Notes: generated from the letters alone by a model not told the origin. A stretch of 64,000 nt of DNA from Chloranthus sessilifolius (GCA_021018995.1 CM037590.1:84600097-84664096); one strand, 5' to 3'. Counted from the stretch's first letter, positions 36,571-48,986 are shown. Translations and numbers: made by a program.

Positions 36571-38590
36571 CTCTGAAGATTCAGCACAGGGTGGCAAAGA
36601 GGATGATCGACCCCCCTGACCGAAACTTTACAGAGCCGATGGCGCTTCAGATAGCGGATTTTAGAGCTGGGGGGACCAGGGTCATAGGGGCATGTGATGA
36701 GGCAGATGTCTGAGAGTATAGGAGATGGTTCAGTGCATTGGATGATGGGCGCCTCTTCATACGTCCCTTCCACGGTAGTGGCTCTTTCGCGATCAGTGGG
36801 TCGGAGTCGGCCACAGCATTGAGGGAGAGGCTGGCTGCATTGGAGCAGGGCCATGTCACGACGAGCGTGCGGGGGGTGATAGATGCTCTCTATAGGGAGA
36901 TGGAATAGGTGGGGTGTGCTCCTTGTCCGGATGAGGAGATGCTGCACTCCTTGGTCCTCTCGATGGCTCAGGCTAGGGCAGCGGAGGATGAGTTGGGAGC
37001 TCGGCTAGCGGAGACTCGACGGCTCTTGGTGAGTTAATTTATTGGTTTTTTTGAATTATGTATTGTGTTGACTTTGTCTTCTGATCGTTCTAATGTGGTT
37101 GTGGTGTCTCATTTTATTTCAGACTGTTTGAGAGGGAGGCCGAGGTTGCCTGCTAGGAGGCCCTGCTAGAGGTCTATCGCAGTCAGTAGCAAGCTAATCG
37201 AGAGGTGGCGACTAGTTTGTGATCTGAGATTGATCGATTGGTAAGTGTCTATATGAACTTGGTTTTGGTTAATTGTTAGCGTGAGTTTGTCAATTGATGT
37301 GTTATATCGTTATTCGTAGAGAGCCGAGCTCGCTGCTGGAGGTCCCGTTCCAGCATTCGATCCATTTTTAGTTGCTTCCTCTAGTCAGGAGGATCCAGCG
37401 ATTGCTCAGCTTCGGGCCGAGATAGAGCATTGGGTAAGTTCCATTCAATCTTTTATCTCATTTGTGTCATTAGATTAGTTTGTTATTATTATTTTGCTTT
37501 CTTAATGGTTTACTAACATTATGTGGTATTTCAGCATCGAGTTGCCGAGACCGAGGATCTCCGGACGAAGGAGGCGACTGCTGCCTCTCTACACCCGGAG
37601 AGTCAGGTATAGTTTCTGGTGTAGTAATCTTCAGTTTAGGTCATTTTATTCTATTTATTCTAACATATTTTGTGTTGGCTTGTTTGGTTCTTTGTGCTGG
37701 CTGTTCCAGACTCCGCTCTCGAGGCTCCCCCTCAGGAGTCTATCCCTATCCCTTCTCAGGTATGTTTTAGTTATTGTGTTCATAGTTTATTTGTCATTAT
37801 AGTGTTATCTGATGAATTTATTTATTCTCATTGCAACACTTCTCGTTTTGCTTTCCTTCGCCTCGCTATGATCCCTTTCCTTTTTAAAGATTTTTCTATA
37901 TTCATATATATACGTTGGTTTTCTTTGACTTGGTCAAGTTACACAGGTTCGTTAGCTTGAGGAGGCGCGTCTAGAGGCGGCGCTAGCGCGTCCCACTCCA
38001 GAGGTGAGACGGATCCTTGGGGAGACGCAGAGTCGCGAGGACCTGCTTATTGAGATGATGGTCACGCAAAGGACTCAAACTGAGGCATTGAAGGTGGCGC
38101 ATCAGACTATGCAGGTAGAAATGCAGGTGTCCCTGGATCGGCTACAATATTGTCTAACAAGGAGTGAGCGAGGGGCGTGTAGGCCGGCTAGTCCGCTTGA
38201 TGGATCAGAGTTGAGGACTACGAGTTCCTCGTCCAGGCAGTCTTGTTGCACGTCACGTGATTGTGTCAGGGGCAATGCTTGTGAGGATTCTATCGCTCGG
38301 GAGATTCTCCCTGGGTATGGTCCTCATTCTCGATCGAAGCGGTCTGTTAGCTAGATGTGCGGGGGAGGTTTTATAACCGGGCCATATCATCTAGAGGTTT
38401 CGCTGACTCCGAGTGCCGAGATTGTGTTTTCAGAGGATCTGGACCTCGATGATTCGGACAACATCCCATAGGTGAGGGTAGGTGTGTGTATATATTTTGT
38501 TTTACTAGGTGTGTGTGAGTTGTACATATAGGGGGGATGCCCCCGTTGACAAGTGTAAAAAGAAGAAAAAACTTTGATATATATATGGAG
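36571..38590 (+). pseudogene. PMD-containing antisense gene in element D, 3' part with short exons
   Basis: The first piece continues the PMD gene (HRVAKRMIDPPDRNFTEPMA) to about 37028. It is followed by short putative exons bounded by consensus GT and AG: 37123-37240, 37320-37433, 37535-37606, 37710-37759 and from 37947 onward. Exon text is GC-richer and rich in Glu, Ala, Arg and Leu codons, suggesting a coiled coil; the intervening 80 to 190 bases are T-rich, as plant introns are. The last piece (about 38004-38354) is also helical (QTMQVEMQVSLDRLQY). A GGGGGATGCCCCCG phrase near 38530 and an A-rich stretch to 38590 may be the 3' end. Element B splits it from its 5' part. Confidence 0.6.
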
Positions 38591-40085
38591 ATTTTGGTTT
38601 AGATGTACTTGATCGGCTGCTCTTTCTTTTAGTTACCTCTTACATCTACTTTTACTTTTAGTTTCTTCAACGCCATCAATCGTCATTGGGACTTGGATGC
38701 TTCCTAAGCTGGCCTAGTGATAGTTGAAGGTTACTTTGTATCTGCATGTGTAAAGGTAATGCTATCAGTAATTTTTGTTCTCTCCCTTGCTAGTTGTCAA
38801 GGGGGTGAGTATCTCAAACCGGGGCCTGGTAGTAAAAGATGAACATATGCTTCTTTTTTTTTTTTTTTTTTGAAATAAAAATAATGCAACAGAGAAAGCA
38901 AATAACTAAGATAGCACATAAACAAATAAATAAAAAAATAAAAAATAAATAAAAATGCCCCAGTGTAGGAGCGTGATAAGGTTGGCAGTATAATAACTTC
39001 GGTGGCATTCTCTGGGCGGTGACTTCATTATTTTGCATCTTTTTTATGGACGAGTCGGTGCTTCTTAGGTGATTCTTCTTCAGACCAAAAAAATGTCCCA
39101 GTGCCTAAATACAATGGAGCTTTTCTGGGTTTTAGATGAGCACTTTGGGTCCATAAGAAGTCATGGGTATTTGGTGAGTTAGTTATGAAGAAAGGTTGAT
39201 CGGTAATGTCACCAAACCAGGGGAGGTCGCTTTGATTAGGTTAGTTGCATATGGGGATTTTCCTTAGGGTGGTGGTCATCCTATCCCGTGATTATTAGGG
39301 AGAAGTATGGTAGGTATAGTAGGTGATTGCATCAGTCATCATTCATCGATTTTTAATTTTCGATTTCATTTCTAGGAATATCTTGTAAGGCCATTGATTT
39401 ATCGTCTGAAATAAAAATAGAAGAGGGGGGTAAGGCTCAGTGATGTGGGGAATAGTTTGTATCTAAGGCTTTCCAAAAGGAGTGAGTAATAATCTTTTTC
39501 TCAGGAGGATACGGGGTGCCATGATCGAGCTCTTCATCATGTTTCGGAACCATCAAGATCTCATATTCTATGGTTAGCAGGGGTTTGTCCTCCTCCCGCC
39601 ACCTTATGACGACATCTAGTAGTATAGGGACATCAGGGATGCCCTCACAGCTTGCTTATACACTTATAGTAGAGTACCAGAGATGTCCTCACTGCCTGCT
39701 TATGCTTCCCTGAGCTCATTGACTTGTTCATTCGTCGTAATGCTCTTGCTCAATCTTTTTGATATATATATTTTTGAAAGCATCATGCTAGTGCGAGAAT
39801 AATGAGTTTTGATTGAACCTAGTATCTTCATTTTTTTTGCTCTAACGTCTCCTTCAATGGTAGGGGAAGGGGAAATGATAATTGGGTGTTACTTATGCTT
39901 TTGAAAGAGGTTAAATAGGTCACTAGTCCTTCAATTAGATTGCTCGAGTGAGAAAGTGGGCAATAAACCAAAAGTCTTAAGGATATTCTAAGTTTACGAC
40001 GTAAGACCAATGAATGGGACGTGACGATTATGACAGTGATAAGTATAAGTATTTAACCATGGGATGTGATGATCACAGGGCTAAG
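38591..40085. other. Non-coding spacer between the PMD gene and D's integrase
   Basis: This is where two converging transcription units, the antisense gene from the left and D's polyprotein from the right, meet tail to tail. I see no domain. It holds a poly-T run (about 38853-38871), an adjacent A-rich stretch, and a short near-duplicate at about 39628-39660 and 39672-39706. Terminators for either unit cannot be pinpointed. Confidence 0.45.
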
Positions 40086-40089
40086 GGTA

Positions 40090-41160
40090 GTATTTTTTAA
40101 GTTACATGGTGTTCCAAGGGCTAGAGAGTTCTTTCCCATCTTGGTTTGCCAGTTTATATGTATTTCTAGGGTATGCGGTTGTTATAACATAAGGGCCTTC
40201 CCAGTTCGGTTTCAGTTTTCCTTTCGGATGGGCGTGCTTGGAAGGCATGATTTTCTTTAAGACTAATTCTCCAATATTAAAGGTTCGTTCAAAGACTTTT
40301 TTATCGTAAGCCCTGGCCACTCTCCTCTGATATACCTAAGCGTGATCAGCTGCCCTTAGATGTGTTTCATCAAGTTGGTCTAGCTGTGTGAGTAGGGCGA
40401 TTCTCCTCTCGTCTAAGGATAACTTATCATCTAGTTGAACTCGTAAGGATGGTATTTGTATCTTTTATGGTAAGACTACCTCCATCCCATAGGTAAGGAG
40501 GTAGGGAGTTTGGCCAGTGATCGTACAAATAGAGGTCCTATAGGCCCAGAGTGCCTCTGGTAGTCGTTGGGGCCAGTTGGCTTCATTTCTCATTTTTACT
40601 GTGCGCTTTAAAATTTGAATCATCATTTTAGTTGTAGCTTCTGCTTGTCCATTGCCTTGGGGATAGAATGGTGATGAATGGCGTAGATCGATGTTGAACT
40701 TTTTCATCTTCTCTGCTAAGAACTGCAGACCGTTGTCGAAAATGAACATTCTGGGTACTTCGAACCTAGTGATGATATTTCAAACGATAAACCTTACGAG
40801 TGTTGAAGCGGTGATTCTGACATAGGATTTAGCTTCTGCCCATTTGGTGTAGTATTTTGTTGCTGTGAGTATGAACGCGTGCTTGTGAGTGTTCCCAACT
40901 GTATCTATGAAAGGTCTGATGACGTCGAAGGCCCACATCGAAAATGGCCACGGCGAGGCCATACTGTTTAATAACTCTGATGGAACTTTGATAAGTGGGG
41001 TGTGTTCTTGGCATTGCTTATAGAATTGGACGTAGAGGTGGCAATCTCTGATCATTGTCGACTAGAAGTAGCCTTATCGTGTAATTTGATCAGCGAGTCT
41101 TTGTCTACCGGCGTGGGCACCGCAGGCACTAGCGTGTGCTTCTCCCGTGATATATTATCC
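40090..41160 (-). pseudogene. Element D integrase
   Basis: The zinc-binding end has HLYVQFYKQCQEHTPLIKVP. The core has MWAFDVIRPFIDTVGNTHKH, FIFDNGLQFLAEKMKKFNID and HSSPFYPQGNGQAEATTKMM in the order of the retroviral D,D,E core. WPQRLPEALWAYRTSICT follows, and a C-terminal part with KLKPNWEGPYVITTAYPRNT ends near 40100. These phrases are typical of Tat-lineage integrases and distinct from the Athila type in A to C. Broken in several places. Confidence 0.88.
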
Positions 41161-41499
41161 TTTGGCGGTTGTGACGCATCGTATCAGTACTCCTTTGGTG
41201 AAGGCTTCTTTGTATAATATTTCACCTAGTATGTAGAATCGGGCGCACCGATTCCGTATAGTCTTCCATTCGATCTTTGTGGCGTATGGGGGGACGTGTT
41301 GATGCTTCAGAAAGTTCCAGATATCGAAATACCATGATTGTCCGTCGTCAGTTGGTGATCTTTCAAATCGAATATAGTGACTTCGGTTTCTGATTTGATG
41401 TGCTTTTTCAGAGCGATTGCTTCTTTTGGTCTCGTGCTCGTGGGGAGGATTGGTAATTCTCTTTTGACGGTCCATGCTACCTCGTGGGCGGACATTATT

Positions 41500-41960
41500 A
41501 ATTTTTCGATGACAAAGGTCTTGGTACTTTGTCCAATGAGTATTTGGACGATCGAGACTAATGTGACAAGGGAGTTTGCGAGCTCGTTTTCTAATCTAGG
41601 GATGTGTGTGAAAGAAATTCATTCAAATTTCTTTACTAAATATTGAGCGGTTTCTAGGTATGTTGTCAGTCTCCTTTCCTTAGTTTTCCATTCTCCTATG
41701 ACTTGTGAGATTACTAGCTTGGAGTCGCCGATGGTTTTTAATTGTTTAACACCTAATTGTAATGCTGCTCATAGTCCAGCTATGAAAGCTTCATATTCTG
41801 CAACATTATTAGTGTCATGGAAATCTAATTGAAAAGCCTTAGGTATGACAACTCCTTCCGGGCTTAGGAGGACTATCTCGTTGCCTTTTCCTTTGTAATT
41901 TAGAGCGTCGTCAAAATAAAGGGTCCATGACGTCTTATTGGGCTCTTCGTTATGAATTGC
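41500..41960 (-). pseudogene. Element D second RNase H (archaeal-type, aRNH)
   Basis: Between RNase H and integrase lies a second RNase H-like domain: SWTLYFDDALNYKGKG near its start, NNVAEYEAFIAGL and TIGDSKLVISQVIGEWKTKE. This NxAEYEA signature and its place are known for plant Tat elements, which acquired an extra RNase H of the archaeal/plant type. It would help degrade RNA in RNA:DNA hybrids. Confidence 0.8.
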
Positions 41961-42500
41961 GAGTAGGTCTTCATTGGAAAAATTTATGTGTATGGGCTCA
42001 TTACTAGGGAGTGGGAGATTTGCGAGGTAATCGGCGATTTCTTATCCTTTGATTTCTGAATGACATAAGTGATGTTGAATTCTTGCAAGAGCATATGCCA
42101 GCGAACGATCTTTCTTGATATTGTGGGCTTCTCGAATACGTATTTTAGAGGGTCCATTCGGGCTAGTACTAGTATTTTATGTGCTCTGAAGTTGTGTCGT
42201 AACTTGGTTGAGGCCCCTACCAGCGCAAGGCAGGTCTTCTCCATTGGAGTGTATTTTATTTCATACTCGACCATTGTCCTACTGAGGTAGTAGATAGCCT
42301 TTTCTTTCTTACCGTCTTCTTCATATTGTCCCAGAATTACCCCCATGGCTTTGTCGTTCGCTGAGAGGTATAGGATTAGAGGTCTTTCGAGAACTGGAGG
42401 CGATAGTATTGGTGGTTTAAGGAGGTACTTTTTTATATTATCGAAGGCTTGCTGATAGTGGTCATCCCATTTGTACTCAACTCCTCCTTTAAATAGTCTG
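41961..42500 (-). pseudogene. Element D RNase H
   Basis: MGVILGQYEEDGKKEKAIYY, RTMVEYEIKYTPMEKTCLAL and SRKIVRWHMLLQEFNITYV are the standard Ty3/Gypsy RNase H phrases that follow RT. Together with the aRNH it gives the dual arrangement typical of Tat. Confidence 0.85.
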
Positions 42501-42550
42501 TAGAAAGGGTCGCACTTGTCTGAATACTGGGAGATAAATCTCCTAATGAA

Positions 42551-43440
42551 TTATAATCTTCCTATCAGGCCTTGTAATTCTTTGATATTACTGGGAGGCG
42601 GCATCTCAAGAATGGCTTTGACTTTTACGGGGTCGACTTCGATTTCTCGCTTGCTGATTATGAAACCGAGTAATTTTCCGGAGGTGACTCCGAAGACACA
42701 TTTCTTTGGGTTCATTTTTAGCTGATATTTCTTAGCTCTTTGTAGCACCAGTCGAAGTACTTCAACATGTCCTACCCGCATTTGGGACTTCACTAATATG
42801 TCATCAACATAGACTTCTACACATTTATGCATTATGTCATGAAAAATAGCCATCATGGCGTGTTGATACGTGACCCCTGCATTCTTGAGCCCAAAAGGCA
42901 TAACGACGTAATAATAAGTTCCTCATGGTGTGGTGAAAGAAGTCTTCTCTTGGTCAGACTCTACTAATTTGATCTGATTATACCTAGAGAAATCATCCAT
43001 AAAGGATAACATCTCATGTCCAACAGTGTTGTCGACTAGAGTGCCAATGGGCAGAAGTGGGAAGTAATCTTTTAGGCATGCCTGATTGAGGTTTCAGAAA
43101 TCAATGCAAACCCGTGCTCTGCTGTCTTTCTTGGTGACAGGCACTATGTTGGCGGCTCACTTGGGGTAGAGGATGACTCGGATGAATTTGGCTTTGCGTA
43201 ATTTGTCAACTTCCTCTTTGACTTGAAGGGTTGTTTGTGGGTGCATCCTACGGAGTTTCTGCTTAACAGGCTTTACATCGGGTTCCAAGATAAGATGATG
43301 ATCTACTAAACTTGGGTCTAAACCAGGCATATCTTCATAGAACCATACAAAGGAGTTGAGGTGCTCTTGTAGGATTTGTGCGATTTGTTGACGTTCCTTA
43401 GAGTTAAGTGTTGCGCTAATTAGCAGTTTCTTGGGTTTCT
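42551..43440 (-). pseudogene. Element D reverse transcriptase
   Basis: Phrases in order include DHHLILEPDVKPVKQKLRRM, then fragments of the fingers and palm, MPFGLKNAGVTYQHAM, the catalytic-loop VEVYVDDILVKS near 42795, and LKMNPKKCVFGVTSGKLLGF followed by PPPSNIKELQGLIGRL. This is a Ty3/Gypsy RT of the Tat type, with several breaks. Confidence 0.88.
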
Positions 43441-43441
43441 C

Positions 43442-45400
43442 TTAAGTGCCAAAGTTAATTTCTTCTGTGGGTTCCCCGGCAGCTTGAGTTTGCTCACCGA
43501 AATGGTTGATAACCCATTGGAATTCTCTCGCCTCATCGGGGGCTAGTGTTTCTTCTTCATCTTCGGCATGCTCATATACTGCAAAATTGTTATACTGGGG
43601 ATTTAATTTTGGAAAAGGTAACCCTTCATTGGTACAATTTATGACTGAGAGATCTTTAGTAAGGTAAAGGTCCAGGCTATTGATCCTCCTCTCAAAGTCG
43701 TAAAGTATTTCATCTGGTATGATCACCGGTTTGTTGTTTAGCCTGGATGCCTTGCGTCTTTGTGCGAGAGATGAGGTAGAAATCCCAGGGGAGAAGTCTC
43801 CTTGTTGGCTACAAAATTGGCTGGGGATGAAGGGTTCCCTTTCTTTTATGAGGTTTTCTAATTTTTTTAGATTTTGTATTTCTAAATTTTTAGGGTTTTC
43901 TTCTTTTTCTATTTTTTTGAATTTCGATAGTAGATATGGTACAGGATCGATCGCCTCAAGAGGCACCGAGAGAGTTTCTTCCTCTAACTGAGGGAGCGAG
44001 ACGGCTGCAGGAGCCGTTCGGGCAATTCTTCGAGAAACGTAGACTTATTCTGAATTCAGTGTTTTTTTTTTGAATTCCTCATCTGATGAGACTTTTTAAA
44101 TGAGCGATGCAGGTGGTAGCGGTATCGACGTTCGGATTTTCTTTATCATATTGATTGCCTCATCTTCAAAGAAGCTCTGAAGAGCGTAATTAGTCAAACT
44201 ATTGTCCTCTGAATTATAGTACGATTGCTTTTCTCGTCGAGGGTGATCTCCTAAGGGATCCTTAGGGGTAGCGAGCTCTTTTCCTTAGACTTTGTAATGT
44301 GCTAGGATAAGCGCATGCTCGGTAGCGAGGCTGATAGTGGTGAGAAATGTAGGGAGAACCCTAAGGACATTCCCATCCTTCTGGGACGGATTCGAGGCTT
44401 GTATTAAACTCGTCTTCTTGATCTGACAATGCTTGGAGTCCTAGGTTGGCCCTCTCCGCTAGCTCGAGTGTAGGGAGGTCTATCCAGTAGTCCTCATCAT
44501 CACTCGGAGGGGGTTGCCATTCTTCCTCGAGAGATTTCCAAAATATTTGGAGTTGTGGCATGTCTGGGAATGGAGGAGTGTCTAGTCCAAGTTCATCTTC
44601 AAACTCAACGAGGGTGATGGGGGTGTTTTCCCCTGGGTCAACCAGATGACGGTTGGAATTTTCTTCTTCTTATGCTCGTAGACAAGTTGGTGGGTCGTTA
44701 CTTGCTTCCGTTGTTATGAGGTTAGAGTTGCTCAATTCTATGGTTGCAGAATGTCAGTCCCAGCTAGCAAAGCGTTCCAATATGCTAGTGGATGCCCTAT
44801 AGCGAGGTTGATATGGGTGAGCGATACATGGGAAGTCCCACAGGCATTCCCATCCTCCAAGGCCAAGGCTAAGGCGGATGCTATGTGAGTTAAGATCCCC
44901 TTGTGGGGTGTCATCCTCTTCCCACGTTAGATGTAAGTACTCTTCACTATCTTGCAAGGCAGCTAGGTGGAAATCTTCATCGTTAGTAGATTCCTAATCT
45001 TTTACTTGCAGCTCTAGTTTGGAAGGTTCTCCCTTTCTCTCTTCTGTAAACCCCTTAGTGTCAAACAAAGGTTTGACTCCTTCGAGCGGTTCATCAATGT
45101 CGTCATTTAGATTCATCAAATCGTTAAATGCTTTAGCCATTTGTTTGATTTCTTCTTCTTGGGATTTAGTGAAGGACACCTCTCTCTGCCTTGGTACATC
45201 CGCCTTCTCCGTAGTCCCATAGACAAAGTTGTCATATAAAGACCATTTTGGTGAGGTAGGGAACAAGTCGGCTTGTGAGCCATCCGATTGGTAACCTAAC
45301 CCTATGTGTTTACGTATTTTCGTTGGGACGACAGGTCCTACACGACCTTGCTTGTTTTTATCGAGTCTGGTGTGGGAGACGTATCCGAGTTGGTACATGA
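43442..45400 (-). pseudogene. Element D protease-RT linker with G-patch-like segment
   Basis: About 2 kb of coding-like sequence without an enzymatic domain separates protease from RT. Its first part (about 45280-45398) reads LGYVSHTRLDKNKQGRVGPV and ends in HIGLGYQ, which resembles a G-patch such as follows protease in some retroelements. Next are acidic segments containing two related stretches ending in GWEC (near 44361-44420 and 44840-44870), about 475 bases apart. The last part (43442-43966) is charged and helix-rich. In Ogre elements an intron is known between protease and RT, so part of this may be spliced; I cannot place the sites. Confidence 0.55.
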
Positions 45401-45606
45401 GGTCCTAACCTTTTGTAGCGGTAGGGTTGATGTCGTAAAGTTTGGCAAGGTCTGGGCCGACTTCTCTTCTCATTAATTTTTGTTGATGCGTTAGGGGAGA
45501 ACTAGGAGGGGTAGGGGATGGACTTCTGCAACGGTTATCTCATCAGAGACTTGGGCCTTCTGAATATGGCCCGTGTTCAATACGGAATCATGGGCTATCA
45601 GAATAC

Positions 45607-46199
45607 TTACAGCGTAATCAGTGTCCATCTCATGGAGGGGTGCATCAGCGTATATATGGACATGGAGTCCTCATACAAGAATTTGACACATTGATGGTAT
45701 GTGGATGCTATGGTTTTCATTAACTCTAACCATTTTCTTCCTAAGATAAGATTATACGTGCTAGCGAAATCAGAAACATGGAAAGTGACATCTTTCGTTA
45801 CAGGTCCAAGGCGAACCTGGAGTTTGATAGTTCCTTTGACGAAATGAGGCGAGCCATCGTAAGCTACAAGTGATAGTGTGGATGTCTGACATCCTGGTCT
45901 GTATATTTGAGTGTCTTTAACATCGTGAGAGGGCAAATATTGAGTCCTGCTCCTGTATTGACCAACGCATGGGGTACAGAGAATCCTCTAATTATGACTG
46001 TAAGGTATATGGGAGCTGCGCTTTCGGGGAGCGACTCTTTAGGCATATCTACATCTGTGAAAGTGAGCATCGGGGGTTGCGCCATGACCGAGGAAATTTG
46101 GTGTAGCTCATCCAATGTTGTGTCTTCATCCACTTGGGTGTCTTCAAGTGTCCTTATCAACAACCGATAATGGTCAGGGGATTTCTTGATGAGTTCCAA
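45607..46199 (-). pseudogene. Element D protease
   Basis: A retropepsin-like region: IYLTVIIRGFSVPHALV leads into the active-site turn, followed by GLNICPLTMLKTL, then GPVTKDVTFHVSDFASTYNL and ILGRKWLELM. Spacing and order match Ty3/Gypsy proteases of the Tat lineage. It would process Gag-Pol. Confidence 0.78.
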
Positions 46200-46232
46200 T
46201 ATTGATATTTGGGCCGGGATCTTTTGAAGATG

Positions 46233-48850
46233 TTACAGAAGGTCATATTCTTGCCCTGGCTCGAGTGTAATTTCTTTGCCTAGCCGATGAGCCTTAGGTG
46301 CGGGTGGTTGGAGCAGTTGAGGCGCAAGGATTGGCAGAGGGATAATGTGAGGTGGGGGCGGCAAGTTAACTTCTCTTTCTCGCCCGTTCCCCTCTGGTGG
46401 TTGTGCATTCGTAAAATCCTTATTTTGAGGGAATGACGAAAGTGGGTAATTGGTTCCTAATTTAAGAATCAAGCAAGTCGGTTGTTGACCGAACCCGATG
46501 TGGCTCGATGTTGACGTATTTATGAAGTGAGCGAAATTCAAGGTCGGAGCGCGTACTTGCACAATGCCGCTCCAAGGCAGGAGGTACTGTCTATAATCCT
46601 CTTCTTCTAGAAAAGCGAAGACCAGAGTTTCGCATGGGTTTGGATGCTCTTCTCACTCACCTTCTTCTATGTTTAGTGAACACTTAATCTTTATTTCATT
46701 TTCTAGGTTCGGAGTCTTTCGGGTGACACTTTCTACCCATGCGGCGATTTGGGCTGCAGTTTGAAGAACATGATCTCCATACTCGGGCTCAGAATCAGAC
46801 GAAGGGAGTGGCAATGACATTGGCTCAGGATTTGGAGGGGTTGATGGTTCTCGTGGGTGACTATGGAGGAATGGTCTCCGGGCCCTAAAGGAGTGGACTC
46901 ATATTTGAGTGAACTTTGGGTAGAAGAGGCAGGCTCGGCGGGGCGATTTGAGTGATCAAGGCCGAGGGATGGAAGGGTAAAGGAACTCTTGTAGGGGTAG
47001 CAAAAGCGTCAGAAGGTGGGATACGAGTGATTAAGGTGGAGGGCTGGAAGGGGGATTGGCTGAAAAGATCTACGGTGGTGACCTGAGCCGGTGTTGCTTG
47101 GTTGTGGTTAGGCATGGGGTTATTAATGATCCCTAGATTTTATTGGGGTTGGTTATTGTTAGGGTTAGGATTCTTAAGCACTTCCCAATCGATCTAATTT
47201 CGATCATTCATATCATAAATTACATCCTGAAAGACCCAACAGTCTTTTAGGTTGTGCCCCATGTATCGATGGAATCCATAATATTTGCTATAATCTAGAT
47301 TTGTCGGCCAGGGTCGGGGTCTTTCCTAGGGGAATCGGAGGAGGTTCTGAGTGTTAAGGAGACAAAATGTTAGGGATCATATCAGGCAAAGGGGGATAGT
47401 GTTCCTGCCTTGGCTGGTAGGGGCCTCTAGCTGGGTTGAAGTTTTTACGTTATTATAGTTCGGCGCATGGGCCGGTCGATTCTGCGTTGCATTTTGGTTA
47501 TGGTAGGTGTTGGGATATTGGTTCCTGTTCTGGTATTGGCCCTGATTTTGGTTCTGGCCTTGGTTTTGGTATGCATATCTTTGTTGATTGGTGCCCTGGT
47601 TTTGGTTTGTGTACTGTTATTGATTATGATTTTACTCAAAATTTCTCGATTGGAAATTTTTGTTCCCAGGGTTTTGTCCTTGGTTGACACGATTTCTGAG
47701 GCTTTCTTATTATTTTTTGACTTTGATTCACTAGAAGAGCCTACTCTTGACGTGACTATGGATAGAGCGAAGTCTCCGCCTTTAATGCGTCGCGCTAGTC
47801 TGGATGCTCGGGAGTGGAGTGCAGTGAAGTCAGGGCAATCACTTATGACAAATGCGCTCTTCAACGGGTCCCTAGTATTGTCGATAATACTATCAATCGA
47901 GTCTTTCTCTTTCATTAACGTCTCAATTTTGGCAGCGAGTTTTCTCCATCAGTGACGAAGTCAGTGAATTCTTCATCGGGCCCTTGCTTGGTCGCTATCA
48001 GATTGCTGAGACTGACTATCTCTTAGATTAAGTGCTTATATTGGTCTAGGAATTGACCGACTAATTCATCGAATGTTTCTATCTTATAGAGTGGGAGTCC
48101 CACGAATCAATCTAGAGCTTTCCCTTCTAATGAGCGTTGGAAATAGTGAATGAGAAGTCCCTGATTATCACGTATGGGTCAGCAATCATTGCAAAATAGG
48201 GCCAAGTGATGGTTTGGGTTTCCCGTGCCGTTGTACTTGGTAAATTTTAGCGATTTAAATCCTATGGGCAAGTTAAATTCGACATCCCGACAAAATTTGT
48301 TGAACCCAAATGAGTGACCACGGTGTTCCCTTTTGGCCATATATTCGTCGAGCATTTTAAGGAGATCTTCGATTTTAATGGTGCTGTCTTTTGGAGCGAC
48401 CTGTGAGCAAACCTTGTCTAGAGAGTCATCATTGAAGAATGTGTGAGCAGGTTGTCTCAACGGTGTGGCGCGGGCCGACACTGTGCTCGAGGTAGGCGGT
48501 GACCTTTCTTATCGTTCTCATTCTTTTGAATATTGTCGTCACCTAATGGTCTCATATGCGGCAGTCAATCCCCAAAGCAATTCCTCAGAGTCATCATCTC
48601 CTCTTTGTATCCTTTGAATACTAAGATCTACAATTTGTTGAGCAGTAAGGTTTTGTCCGATGCCACCATCTCTCCCATTATGATTATTCTCGGTGTGTGG
48701 GGTAGAGAAGGGATTCTCTTATTCACCAACCATATTAATCTCAGGTTTTTGTGGGTTGGAATTGTAAAGGGGTTCTTCTTTGTACATGGGGTTGTCATGA
48801 TATCCCCACAATGGTGGGTCTCCTAAACTCACTCTTCGTATGCCAGACAT
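46233..48850 (-). pseudogene. Element D gag
   Basis: Starts at the ATG at 48850 (MSGIRRVSLGDPPLWGYHDN). The capsid-like core lies at about 47940-48481 and contains LPIGFKSLKFTKYNGTGNPN and HHLALFCND, common in Tat-lineage Gag. A Gln/Asn-rich tract (about 47490-47625, YQNQGQNQNQGQYQNRNQ) follows, then Pro/Ser/Thr-rich segments (46885-47115 and 46250-46400). Product: particle protein. Many breaks interrupt it. Confidence 0.78.
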
Positions 48851-48968
48851 ATCGAGTTTTTGACGAAGAATCATGTATCTAGAAGGATTCGAAATGACGC
48901 GACGGAAAGTAAAACAAGAAAACAAACTAAGCAACCTATTTAAAGAAAGGAAAGAGTTCAACAAAAAT

Positions 48969-48986
48969 GTCTCATCGCGATCGCCA
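48969..48986 (-). other. Probable primer binding site of element D
   Basis: On the - strand the sequence TGGCGATCGCGATGAGAC lies next to the inner end of the 5' LTR and about 120 bases before gag. It resembles the TGGCGACTCYGCTGGGGA-type site of Ogre/Tat elements (tRNA-Arg). A weaker similar sequence lies near 49137-49152, so the exact site is uncertain. Confidence 0.55.

Noticed and set aside
47436-47955. + strand open frames of 83 and 162 codons over D's gag, one looking like a membrane protein
   Set aside because: They are complements of the Gln/Asn-rich gag tract; Leu/Val/Ile-rich text arises from the antisense of CAG/AAC-type codons.
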